Below, in pieces: positions 20,784-29,488 of a stretch of 64,000 nt of DNA (the first letter of the stretch is position 1; every line of letters starts with the position of its first letter). Source of the stretch: Cystobacter ferrugineus (GTDB lineage Bacteria > Myxococcota > Myxococcia > Myxococcales > Myxococcaceae); contig NZ_MPIN01000010.1 in NCBI RefSeq assembly GCF_001887355.1, positions 126,878 through 190,877 of the forward strand, in the 5' to 3' direction. The position numbers and the translations under genes are program-made. The notes beneath the pieces are model-generated. The model had not been told where the DNA came from and did no database searches. It was given only the letters and a program-made list of their open reading frames with translations.

Positions 20784-21906
20784 CCAGTTCCTCGAGGAGG
20801 CGGTCCACGTCCGCCTCCGTGTTGTACAGGTGGGGCGAGACGCGCAGGCTGTCGCCGCGCACGCTCACGAACACCCGGCGCGCCGCGAGCTTCGCCGTCA
20901 CGTCCGGGGGATAGCCTCCCGGGCGCCGCAGGCCCATGAGGTGTCCGGCGCGAAGGCCCGCGGGCGCCACCTCCAGCCCCATCGAGCGCGCCCCGGCCGC
21001 CAGCCGCGCCGTCAGCACGCCCACCGTCTCCTGGATGTCCGCCACGCCCCAGGAGGAGAGCTGGCGCAGCGCCGCGAGCGCCATGGGCACGAGCGCGAAG
21101 TTGCTGCGCTCGCCCACGTCGAAGCGGCGCGCCCCCGGCTGGAAGTCGTCCCGGTAGTCCACCAGGCGCGAGAAGTCCTCGCTCCCCGCGCGCGTGAGCC
21201 AGTTGTGCTCCAGGGGACGGCCCTCGCGCCAGCGCGGCGCCACGTAGAGGTAGCCCAGGCTGTAGGGCCCCATCATCCACTTGTAGCCCGCCGTCACGAG
21301 GAAGTCCGGCCGCACCCGCTCCACGCTCAGGGGCAGCGCGCCCAGCGACTGCGTCGCATCCACCGCCAGCACCGCGCCCACCTCGCGCGCCCGGGCGCCC
21401 ACGCGCTCCAGGTCCACCAGGCTCCCATCCGTCCAGTGACAGTGGGGCAGCGCCACCAGCGCCGTGCGCTCGTCCAGCGCGGCGAGCACCGCGCGCGTCC
21501 AGTCCCCATCCGCCGGCCGGCGCACGGTGAACACCTGCCCGCCCGAGCGCTCGGCCAGCTCGCGCCACGGGTACACGTTGGAGGGGAACTCCTCGGCGAG
21601 CACCAGCAGGCGCTGGCCCACGCGTACCGGCACGTTGGCCGCCGCCACCGCCATGCCGTAGCTCACCGAGGGCACCAGCGCCACGCCCTCCGCGTCCGCC
21701 TCCACCAGGCTCGCGAAGAGCCGGCGCAGCGCTTCCGACTCGGAGAAGAAGTCCTCGGGCCGCACCTGCCAGGGCCGCGCCTTGCGCGCCACGCCCTCGC
21801 GCCCCGCCTCCGTCACCGCGTGAGACTGGGGCGACATGTACGCGCAGTTGAGCCAGGTGAGGTCCTCGGGCAGGTCGAACAGGTGGCGTTGGCAGGGCAG
21901 GCGCAT
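20770..21906 (-). CDS. Class V aminotransferase-fold PLP enzyme
   Basis: A protein of 378 residues. The PLP lysine is in TAGYKWMMGP (K209) and the PLP-ring aspartate is in VDATQS (D183); HCHWTDG near 155-161 belongs to the cofactor site. The fold is the NifS/CsdA-like class V family, but no conserved catalytic Cys loop is seen where desulfurases have one, so a desulfurase assignment is not supported. Substrate unknown. It is convergent with glgC. Confidence 0.82.
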   Translation of the reverse strand: MRLPCQRHLFDLPEDLTWLNCAYMSPQSHAVTEAGREGVARKARPWQVRPEDFFSESEALRRLFASLVEADAEGVALVPSVSYGMAVAAANVPVRVGQRLLVLAEEFPSNVYPWRELAERSGGQVFTVRRPADGDWTRAVLAALDERTALVALPHCHWTDGSLVDLERVGARAREVGAVLAVDATQSLGALPLSVERVRPDFLVTAGYKWMMGPYSLGYLYVAPRWREGRPLEHNWLTRAGSEDFSRLVDYRDDFQPGARRFDVGERSNFALVPMALAALRQLSSWGVADIQETVGVLTARLAAGARSMGLEVAPAGLRAGHLMGLRRPGGYPPDVTAKLAARRVFVSVRGDSLRVSPHLYNTEADVDRLLEELDSFA

Positions 21907-21959
21907 GGGCCCGGAGCATAACGCCCATCAGGCCCCGCGCCTGTCCTCTCTTCACCTGC

Positions 21960-22364
21960 CTACTTGCGCAGGCGGTTGATGAGCCAGCTTCCACCCGCCA
22001 GGCTCAGCACGGTGCCCAGGGCGCGCAGGGGCTGGGTGCGCACGCGCGACTCCAGCACGTCCACCCGGTCCGCCAGCAGCAGCAGGGCCACGTGCCGGAA
22101 GTAGTGCTCGGGGATGTCGTACGCCACGCCGCGCAGAATCCCGCTCAGCCCCTTGGGTGGAATGGCGGTGCTGAAGACGGGCGTCAGCTCCTCGAGCGAC
22201 GTGCGCTTGAGCACGGGCACCTCGGGAGGTGGCTGGCGCTCGGGCTTCTCCCAGTGCGCGCCGCCGCGCACCCGGGGCTCGAGCAGCATGGGGACTCCGG
22301 GCCGGTTCCTTGGATCCTCGTCCGCGCCCCAACCATTGATTTCCGTGTGTTCTCGCTGTGCCAT
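21960..22364 (-). CDS. Conserved hypothetical protein linked to the Zn-alcohol dehydrogenase
   Basis: A protein of 134 residues with NRPGVPM near the start and LTPVFSTAIPPKGLSG in the middle, then a C-terminal helical part ending in a weakly hydrophobic segment. I have seen this type beside formaldehyde-dehydrogenase-like genes, but no function is established. It starts 11 bp after the dehydrogenase stop on the same strand, so it is probably the last gene of a three-gene operon. Confidence 0.7.
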   Translation of the reverse strand: MAQREHTEINGWGADEDPRNRPGVPMLLEPRVRGGAHWEKPERQPPPEVPVLKRTSLEELTPVFSTAIPPKGLSGILRGVAYDIPEHYFRHVALLLLADRVDVLESRVRTQPLRALGTVLSLAGGSWLINRLRK

Positions 22365-22375
22365 GTCCGGCCTCC

Positions 22376-23527
22376 TCACGCGTGTCCGTGCGGCAGCAGC
22401 ACGCACTTGATGCACCCGTCCTTCTTGCCCGAGAAGATGTCGTACGCCTTGGGCGCCTCGGCCAGCGGGAAGCGGTGGGTGATGATGCCCTTGGCGTCGA
22501 TGCGCCCCGCGCGGATGTGCTCCAGCAGGTGACCCATGTAGCGCTTGGTGTTGCACTGGTTCATGCGCATCGTCAGGCCCTTGTTCATCGCCGTGCCGAT
22601 GGGGATGAGGTTGAAGGGGGGGCCGTACACGCCGATGATGGAAATGGTGCCACCCTTGCGCACGGCGTTGATGGACCAGTTGATGGCCGTGGGCGAGCCC
22701 GCCTGGAGCTTGAGCTTCACGCCGAGGATGTTGTTGAGCGTCTCGCCCTCGGCCTCCATGCCCACCGCGTCGATGCACACGTCCGGCCCGCGCCCGTCCG
22801 TCATCTCCTTCAAGGTGGCGATGATGTCCTCCTCCTCCTTGAAGTCGAGCGTCTCCACCTGGCTGTACTTCCTGGCGAACGCCAGACGGTAGGGGATGTG
22901 GTCCACGGCGATGACGCGCCCGGCGCCCATGAGCCACGCGGACTTCTGGGCGAAGATGCCCACCGGGCCGCAGCCGAACACCACCACCGTGTCCCCCGGC
23001 TGGATGTTGCCCATCTCCGCCCCCTGGTAGCCCGTGGGCAGGATGTCGCTCAGGAAGAGCACGTCCTCCTCTTCCATGTCGTCCGGAATCTTCATCGGCC
23101 CCACGTCCGCGAAGGGCACGCGCACGTACTGCGCCTGTCCGCCCTCGAAGCCGCCCGTGGTGTGCGAATAGCCATACACGCCCGACGCCAGGTCGCTGTT
23201 GGGGTTGCTGCTCTCGCAGTTGGCGAACAGGCCGCGCTTGCAATAGAAGCAACTGCCGCACGAGATGTTGAAGGGCACCACCACCCGGTCCCCGGGCTTG
23301 AGGTTGCGCACCGAGCGGCCCACCTCCTCCACCACGCCGGCGAACTCGTGGCCGAACGTGCACCCCACGCGCGTGTCCGTGACGAGCCCGTGCAACAGGT
23401 GCAGGTCCGAGCCGCAGATGGCCGTGCGCGTCACCCGGACGATGGCGTCATTGGGATGGAGGATGACCGGATCCGGCTTCTTGCCCACCGACACCCGATA
23501 GGGCCCTTCGTAGATCATCGCTTGCAT
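22376..23527 (-). CDS. Zinc-dependent alcohol dehydrogenase, formaldehyde-dehydrogenase-like
   Basis: A protein of 383 residues; ATG at 23525-23527 with AGGAG upstream. Catalytic zinc ligands are in ICGSDLH and GHEFAG; the structural zinc loop shows CGSCFYCKRGLFANC. The Rossmann site is VVVFGCGPVG followed by Asp in AVDHIP, which favours NAD. Order and loops match the glutathione-independent FDH_like branch of medium-chain dehydrogenases. It lies 67 bp behind the TPP-enzyme gene on the same strand; a shared role in oxidising or reducing small aldehydes such as acetaldehyde from pyruvate is plausible but inferred. Confidence 0.88.
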   Translation of the reverse strand: MQAMIYEGPYRVSVGKKPDPVILHPNDAIVRVTRTAICGSDLHLLHGLVTDTRVGCTFGHEFAGVVEEVGRSVRNLKPGDRVVVPFNISCGSCFYCKRGLFANCESSNPNSDLASGVYGYSHTTGGFEGGQAQYVRVPFADVGPMKIPDDMEEEDVLFLSDILPTGYQGAEMGNIQPGDTVVVFGCGPVGIFAQKSAWLMGAGRVIAVDHIPYRLAFARKYSQVETLDFKEEEDIIATLKEMTDGRGPDVCIDAVGMEAEGETLNNILGVKLKLQAGSPTAINWSINAVRKGGTISIIGVYGPPFNLIPIGTAMNKGLTMRMNQCNTKRYMGHLLEHIRAGRIDAKGIITHRFPLAEAPKAYDIFSGKKDGCIKCVLLPHGHA

Positions 23528-23594
23528 GCACCGCTCCTGCTGCCGCGGCCCTCCCGAGCCGCGGGTGATGGGTGTGTCGAGGTGAAACGGCGTG

Positions 23595-25379
23595 TCAGCT
23601 CTTGTGCGGCTTGAGCCGCTCCACCATGCCCTTGATGGACTGGTTGAGGATGCCCGCCGCCTTCGGGTCCCTCTTGAGGACGGCCTCGGAGAAGTTCCTG
23701 GCCTGCTCCACGGAGATGTGCGGCGGCAGCGGTGGCACGTCCGGGTCCACGTACGCCTCCAGCACCACCGGCCGGTCCGACTCCAGCGCCCGGTCCCACG
23801 CCCCGGCGATCTGCTCGGGCTTGTCCACGCGGATGCCACGCAGGCCAATCGAGTCCGCGTAGCGCGCGTAGGGGAAGTCCGGCAGCTCCTGCGACGCCTT
23901 GAACTGGGGGTCGCCGTTCAGCACCCGCTGCTCCCACGTCACCATGTTCAGGTCGCGGTTGTTGAGCACCAGGACGATGAAGCGCGGATCCTTCCACTCG
24001 CGCCAGTACTTCGCCACGGTGATGAGCTCGCTGTTGCCGTTCATCTGCATGGCCCCGTCGCCCACCAGCGCGATGACGGGCCGCTCGGGGTAGGCGAACT
24101 TGGCCCCAATCGCATACGGCACCCCGCAGCCCATGGTGGCCAGGTTGCCCGACAGGGACGCCATCATCCCCCCGCGGATCTTCAAATCCCTCGCGAACCA
24201 GTTCGCCGTCGACCCCGAGTCCGCCGCGAGAATCACCCGGTCCGGCAGCTTCGGTGACAGCTCGGAGAACACGCGCTGCGGGTTGATGGGGTTGGCGTCC
24301 ACCATCGCCTGGCCCTCCACCACCTTCCACCACTTGCGCACGCTCTTCTCCACCCCCTCGCGCCAGCTCCGGTCCTCCTTGCGCTTGAGCAGCGGAATGA
24401 GCGCGCGCAGCGTCTCCTTCGAGTCCCCCGTGAGCGGCACCTCCACCGGGTAGCGGATGGCCAGCATGCGCCCGTCCAGGTCGATCTGCACGGCACGCGC
24501 CTGGCCCTCGGGCGGCAGGAACTCCGAGTACGGGAAGCTCGTGCCCACCATGAGCAGCGTGTCGCAGCCCATCATCAGGTCCCAGCTCGGCCTGGTGCCC
24601 AAGAGGCCGATGGCGCCCGTCACGAAGGGCAGGTCATCCGGCAGCACCGCCTTGCCCAGCAGCGCCTTGGCCACGCCCGCGCCCAGGAGGTCCGCCACCT
24701 CGAGCACCTCCGGCGCCGCGCGCATCGCGCCCGCGCCCACCAGCATCGCCACCCGGCCGCCCGCGTTGAGCACGTCCGCCGCGCGCCGCAAATCCCGCTC
24801 CTGGGGCACCACGCGCGGCGCGCTGTAGCCCACGCTCGAGTGCACCGTGCCGTGCTTCATCGGCGGCGACTCGTAGGGCTGCTCCTGGATGTCGTTGGGC
24901 AGGATGAGGCACGTCACCGTGCGCTCGGCCTGGGCAATCCGCATCGCCCGGTCCACCGCGTGGCGGATGGCCGAGGGGTGGGTCACCATGGTGATGTACT
25001 CGGCCGCCACGTCCTTGAAGAGCGTCGACAGGTCCACCTCCTGCTGGTAGTGGCCGCCGAGCGCCGTGCTCGCCTGCTGCCCCACGATGGCCACCACCGG
25101 CTGGCGGTCGAGCTTCGCGTCGTACAGGCCATTGAGCAGGTGGATGGCCCCGGGCCCCGACGTCGCCATGCACACGCCCACCTCACCGGTGAACTTCGCG
25201 TGCGCGCACGCCATGAAGGCCGACATCTCCTCGTGGCGCGATTGGATGAACTGGAACTCGGAGTTGCGCCGCAGCGCGCCCATGACGCCGTTGATGCCGT
25301 CACCCGGGTAGCCGTAGATGCGGCGCACGCCCCATTGGCTCAACCGGTAGAGCAGATAGTCACTGACAGTGCCGCTCAT
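23595..25379 (-). CDS. TPP-dependent pyruvate oxidase/dehydrogenase-like enzyme
   Basis: A protein of 594 residues. The N-terminal TPP-pyrimidine domain has the activating Glu in RHEEMSA, the central domain binds nucleotide/FAD-like cofactor, and the C-terminal domain holds the TPP/Mg motif GDGAMQMNG followed about 25 residues later by NN. Length and order match the PoxB/acetolactate synthase superfamily; the start GDGINGVMGAL is typical of pyruvate:quinone oxidoreductase-like members. Membrane-binding C-terminus of true PoxB is not obvious. First gene of a probable three-gene operon. Confidence 0.85.
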   Translation of the reverse strand: MSGTVSDYLLYRLSQWGVRRIYGYPGDGINGVMGALRRNSEFQFIQSRHEEMSAFMACAHAKFTGEVGVCMATSGPGAIHLLNGLYDAKLDRQPVVAIVGQQASTALGGHYQQEVDLSTLFKDVAAEYITMVTHPSAIRHAVDRAMRIAQAERTVTCLILPNDIQEQPYESPPMKHGTVHSSVGYSAPRVVPQERDLRRAADVLNAGGRVAMLVGAGAMRAAPEVLEVADLLGAGVAKALLGKAVLPDDLPFVTGAIGLLGTRPSWDLMMGCDTLLMVGTSFPYSEFLPPEGQARAVQIDLDGRMLAIRYPVEVPLTGDSKETLRALIPLLKRKEDRSWREGVEKSVRKWWKVVEGQAMVDANPINPQRVFSELSPKLPDRVILAADSGSTANWFARDLKIRGGMMASLSGNLATMGCGVPYAIGAKFAYPERPVIALVGDGAMQMNGNSELITVAKYWREWKDPRFIVLVLNNRDLNMVTWEQRVLNGDPQFKASQELPDFPYARYADSIGLRGIRVDKPEQIAGAWDRALESDRPVVLEAYVDPDVPPLPPHISVEQARNFSEAVLKRDPKAAGILNQSIKGMVERLKPHKS

Positions 25380-25638
25380 GGCTCGTCTCCCCCGGACGGA
25401 GCGCGTGGAGGTACACCTCCCCCAGTCCTGGCCTCCGCCGTGGCGCAAACCTACGCACGCCCCCGGACGCGGGAGCAGGCGACTCCCCTCGCCCCGCAGC
25501 CCGTCTCGTCCTAGTCCTGGGCACCCGGGGGCCCGCCCGTCCGCCTGCTTCCGTCGCCCCGTCGACGCCGGAAATGAATGGAAACACCCACGGCGGCCCC
25601 AAGCCTTTACACTCCTCCAGGAGAAGGGAGCCGACGCC

Positions 25639-26565
25639 GTGTTGCCCTATTTTCCTTTCGAACAAGCGCTGTTCGCGATGCGGCTCGGCGTGCGCGCGCT
25701 CCGCCCGGGCGAGCCGCTCATCGAGGTGGAGGAGCCGCACTACGCCGAGGAGCTCGCGCTCAAACAGTCCCTGCTCGCCGATTCCCAACGCGTACGCTTC
25801 GCCGCCCTGCCGGGCACCCTCGCCGCCCAGTGGGAGACAGTCACCGAGTTGCTGCCGCTCATGGCCAGCCAGCACCCCCGGCACTTCACCCTGGAGCGGA
25901 CGGGGGACGCCTGGCACTGGCACAACCACCTGCTCGGCACCCGGACGCGCTTCATCCCCGGCGACCCGGACAGCCTCCCCCACGCCCCGCTCGACTGGCT
26001 CGGCCGCCAGGTGCAGGAGGATCTGCTCCTCATGGACGGCACGCACGAGGACCTGCCCCTCATCGCCGGGCAGCTCTGTTTCCCCGCGGGCTGGTGCCTC
26101 GCCGACAAACTGGGCCACACGGCGCTCGACATCCACGCGCCCGTGCCCGGCTTCGGCGAGCAGCTCGGCGGCGCCACCGTGCGCCTCATGCGCGGACTCA
26201 AGTCCGGCCGCCCCGTCACCCGCGTCAACTGGGGCATCAGCGTCACCCCCCAGTTGGACCTCGCCCCCTGGACCCAGCCCGAGTGGCGCCACCTGCGCCA
26301 GGAAGTCACCGTGCTCAACGCCGGGGAGAAGTGCTACCTGCGGCTGGAGCGGCAGACGCTCTCGGTGCTGCCCACCTCGGGCGCCATCCTCTTCACCATC
26401 CACACCTACCGCGCCCCGGTGGCCACCGAGGTGGAGGACCCCGAGCGGCGCCGCCTGCTCGCGGGCGTGCTGCGCACCCTCCCCCCGGAGACGCGCGACT
26501 ACAAGGGCCTCACGGCCTTCCTCCCCCAGCTCCTCGCCTGGCTCGAGCCGGGCGCCCACTCCTGA
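25639..26565 (+). CDS. DUF3445 haem-dependent oxidative N-demethylase-like protein
   Basis: A protein of 308 residues from GTG at 25639 with GGGAG upstream. Recognised by CFPAGWCLADKLG, IHAPVPG and RVNWGI, signature segments of DUF3445, whose characterised member is a haem-dependent oxidative N-demethylase. The start is supported because the sequence before it does not resemble the family. It is divergent from the TPP-enzyme gene. The substrate here is unknown. Confidence 0.82.
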   Translation: MLPYFPFEQALFAMRLGVRALRPGEPLIEVEEPHYAEELALKQSLLADSQRVRFAALPGTLAAQWETVTELLPLMASQHPRHFTLERTGDAWHWHNHLLGTRTRFIPGDPDSLPHAPLDWLGRQVQEDLLLMDGTHEDLPLIAGQLCFPAGWCLADKLGHTALDIHAPVPGFGEQLGGATVRLMRGLKSGRPVTRVNWGISVTPQLDLAPWTQPEWRHLRQEVTVLNAGEKCYLRLERQTLSVLPTSGAILFTIHTYRAPVATEVEDPERRRLLAGVLRTLPPETRDYKGLTAFLPQLLAWLEPGAHS

Positions 26566-26787
26566 GCGGCCGCGTCGCTCAATCGCATGAGACGCTCCAT
26601 GCGCCAGGTTCCTGTGGCCGGGGCAGGGCTGCTGCGCAGAGGACACTCACGCTGGAAGGGTGGAACCGCCCTCCCTCCGGATCGGAGGCATCCCGCCGTG
26701 TTCCCTCTGGAAATGGGGCACCCATCTCTGTCCACGCAGTAGGGCCTCGAGCATGTCCAGCTCGTCGTTGAGGTAGAGTCACCGGAC

Positions 26788-28290
26788 ATGAGCCACCACC
26801 TGTGTCTCTTCCGCTTGGGACTGGCCGCAGCCCTGGTCCTGCTGCTCGCCACCTGCGCAACCCCGAGGGAACCGCCCTCCACGGTGGCGGAGCACTCAGT
26901 GGGGGCTGAGGCTTCTTTCGGCCAAGACGACAATACCCCGACGGCAGGGACCCCGAGGCCACCGCGCGAGGCTCCTGCCATCAGGCGCGTGCCCGCTGGC
27001 ACGGACTCCCAGGCGCGCCTCCTTCCCATGGGCTTGCGAGAACTGGAGGACGGGAGCGTCAAGGTGTTTCTCCCTGCGCGCTCACTCCCACTGGTCTTTG
27101 ATGTCATGAGTCTTGAGGAAGCCCGCTCATTGAGTGAGGCACTGGCAGCGATTCGAGTACCATCAGCGCCACACCTGCGCCTCCTGGAGTCCCCTGGACC
27201 GAGACACTCAGCACGTCCTACCGCTGCTCAGGTTCGACTCCGAGTACGAGAGGAGTTTCTGACTGAATTCGGACCTGGCCTGCTGCCCCTGCCCGATAGC
27301 CTGGGCGATAGTCCCTTGATGGCCGCACTGAAAATGTCCCCTCGCTTCATGGGCGATGGTGTCCGGCAGGCCGCCGAAGAGCTCTTCAACTCCCCCCTCT
27401 TCATTCACAGCATGTACTTCTCGGTCATGCTGTACTTTTCCGCGTGGCTCATGCCCGAGCCGCTGTTCTCCAAGGCGTTCGCCGCGACGTTGACGGTACG
27501 GTTGGCGCTGTGGGTGGGGCTGGTGGAACTGAGCCGGGTAGCACAGGCGTGCATGACCCTGTACCGGGAGGTTGAGGAGGCGAGGACGCTTCATGAACTG
27601 GAGGCGGCCTCGGCGCGCTTCGGAAAGGCGCTGGGAGGCACGGGTTTTCGAGTGATGGTCCTGGTGGCCACCATGGGCTTGGGGCGGCTACTGCCAGCAG
27701 GGTCCGACGGGGGCATCAGCGGACAGGCGCGCTCCTGGGTCGCAGCGATGGAGAGCGGACCCGCGGCGGAAGCGGTCGCCACGGCGCAGGTGGTGGCGGA
27801 CGGCACACTCGTCGTCACCGGCACATCGGCTGGCATCGCCGTTTCCTCCGCCTGCTCCGGAATGGGGCTGTGCACCATGGCAAGCAGTTCCACTGGCAGC
27901 CCCACGGCCCTGTCGACCCGCTACGGGCCACCGCACACCCGGAGCAATTCACCCCACAATGAGACCATTGAGGATGAACTCGCCGCGCGGCAGGGGGCTG
28001 GACACGTCAGGCTCGACAAGAACAAGGCGCAGACGAATGCCTCGAACAGACGTGTCTTCGATCCCAAGCCAGTCAAGGGAGTCCGCTTCCGCAGACCCGA
28101 CGCATCTTCGGTACGTCCTGACGGTGTACGGCACAACACCAACTATGTCTCCAATCCCAACGACATGAGCCGCGAGCTGGAGGCATTCGAAGCCATGCGC
28201 CGGGCGGACCCCAGAGCCATTCACGAGCTGTACAAGCTCGATGGAACCCTGGTCCGAAGATACGTTCCCCCCGGCGTGAACTCCCCTTGA
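26788..28290 (+). CDS. SitA-like polymorphic toxin lipoprotein
   Basis: A protein of 500 residues. Signal LVLLLATC gives lipidation at C23. A carrier part (about 60-300) includes SQARLLPMGLRELEDG and a hydrophobic hairpin (about 205-248) around the conserved LFSKAFAAT. The C-terminal 120 residues (from TRYGPPHT) hold RFRRPDASSVRPDG, then HNTNYVSN, and end ELYKLDGTLVRRYVPPG; this part is charged, soluble and nearly the same in the second copy at 60069, so it is the likely toxic domain, possibly a nuclease. Lipoprotein carrier plus variable C-terminus and an adjacent partner gene is the plan of SitA toxins (TIGR02269-type lipoproteins) transferred between myxobacterial cells by outer-membrane exchange. 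Family assignment is inferred. Confidence 0.65.
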   Translation: MSHHLCLFRLGLAAALVLLLATCATPREPPSTVAEHSVGAEASFGQDDNTPTAGTPRPPREAPAIRRVPAGTDSQARLLPMGLRELEDGSVKVFLPARSLPLVFDVMSLEEARSLSEALAAIRVPSAPHLRLLESPGPRHSARPTAAQVRLRVREEFLTEFGPGLLPLPDSLGDSPLMAALKMSPRFMGDGVRQAAEELFNSPLFIHSMYFSVMLYFSAWLMPEPLFSKAFAATLTVRLALWVGLVELSRVAQACMTLYREVEEARTLHELEAASARFGKALGGTGFRVMVLVATMGLGRLLPAGSDGGISGQARSWVAAMESGPAAEAVATAQVVADGTLVVTGTSAGIAVSSACSGMGLCTMASSSTGSPTALSTRYGPPHTRSNSPHNETIEDELAARQGAGHVRLDKNKAQTNASNRRVFDPKPVKGVRFRRPDASSVRPDGVRHNTNYVSNPNDMSRELEAFEAMRRADPRAIHELYKLDGTLVRRYVPPGVNSP

Positions 28291-28309
28291 AAGGAATCCG
28301 TGGCGGACC

Positions 28310-29287
28310 ATGGCACAGGAATTCGAAAAGGAGCAGTGGCGGTCAGAACTGGTCGACGCCTTCCGCTGGGAGGATGAGGAGAGGGCACGGCATTTGGTGG
28401 CGACGCTCGGCAAGGCACGGTCTCGCGAAGCCAGGGCCACACTGGAAGAGATGCTTGAGTCTCCCGATGGGAAGGTACGTCAGGCCGCGGTCTTCGCGCT
28501 GGGGGAACTGGGAGGCCCGGCGAGCACCAGACGCCTGGAACAGCAACTCGTTGTAGAAGAGACTCGGGGCGACCACGACGGCTCGTCAGTGGTGCAAGTC
28601 ATCACCCAGGTGCTCGGACAAATCAAGAGCGCCAGCGCAAGGGCAACCCTTGTGCGAAAGCTGAATCGCATAGCTACGGGCGGGCCCGACCAGACCGATG
28701 TGAATGATCTGGCCTACGCACTCTGGCACAAGCGTCACCCGGACCTGATACCCGCCGTTCGCGGTGCCGTTCAACGGATTGCCTTACCAACCTCCAGGGC
28801 GCTGCATGCCCTTCTGCGTCTGCTGGAGAGTTCTCCCGAGGAGTTGAGCGCGTGGGTCGAGGACAGGTGGGTGCCCCTGGAGGACAAGACGGAGGTACTG
28901 ACGGTTCTCGACGAAGAGGTGCCCACCGAGTTGGAAAGCCTGATTCCCTCGTTCATCTCAATGGCCCGGTCCATTATCGACGTGGCCGCGACGCAGGCCG
29001 GTGCGGAAAACGATTTCTGCGAGCGCCTGTTCACCCTGTTGCTCCTGCACCGGGAGCGCCTGTTTCCTGTGATTCCTCCCGAGGCACGTTCCGCGCTGCG
29101 TGACGTAGCGCGGAGAATGGTGGCAGCGCCGGAAGCCATCCGTAGCATAGGCGCCGCTGTCACTCTTGAGTACGTGGGACAGCGGGAAGACGCGACACTT
29201 CTGGAGGCGTACCGTCTACAGGACGATGTGCTTGGCAAGGTGTTCGATGATGCCGCGTGCGCGTTGCGCAAGACGTCCACCGCGTAA
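28310..29287 (+). CDS. HEAT-repeat protein, putative immunity partner of the SitA-like toxin
   Basis: A protein of 325 residues with no signal peptide, starting 19 bp after the toxin stop. Helical repeats of the HEAT/Armadillo kind are seen in the first 120 residues (LEEMLESPDGKVRQAAVFALGELGG is one unit); the rest is helical. It is clearly homologous to the gene at 61541, which occupies the same place behind the second toxin. Constant pairing at two loci is good evidence for a functional link; immunity is inferred from SitA/SitI organisation. Confidence 0.7.
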   Translation: MAQEFEKEQWRSELVDAFRWEDEERARHLVATLGKARSREARATLEEMLESPDGKVRQAAVFALGELGGPASTRRLEQQLVVEETRGDHDGSSVVQVITQVLGQIKSASARATLVRKLNRIATGGPDQTDVNDLAYALWHKRHPDLIPAVRGAVQRIALPTSRALHALLRLLESSPEELSAWVEDRWVPLEDKTEVLTVLDEEVPTELESLIPSFISMARSIIDVAATQAGAENDFCERLFTLLLLHRERLFPVIPPEARSALRDVARRMVAAPEAIRSIGAAVTLEYVGQREDATLLEAYRLQDDVLGKVFDDAACALRKTSTA

Positions 29288-29488
29288 CCGGCTCTCCCGC
29301 ACTTCATGTGCTTCAGCCGCTGCGGGCAGGCAAGCTTCTCTCGTGCGGCCAGCCGAATGCGCATGGGATGCACACAAACTGCGGGAGAGCCACAAAAACG
29401 GATCAGGCCCAATCGTCAGAGGGTTTGAAGCACTGGACGCTCAACATCACGAATATCGAATGAAGAATAGGCGCGGCCGACCAAGAGC

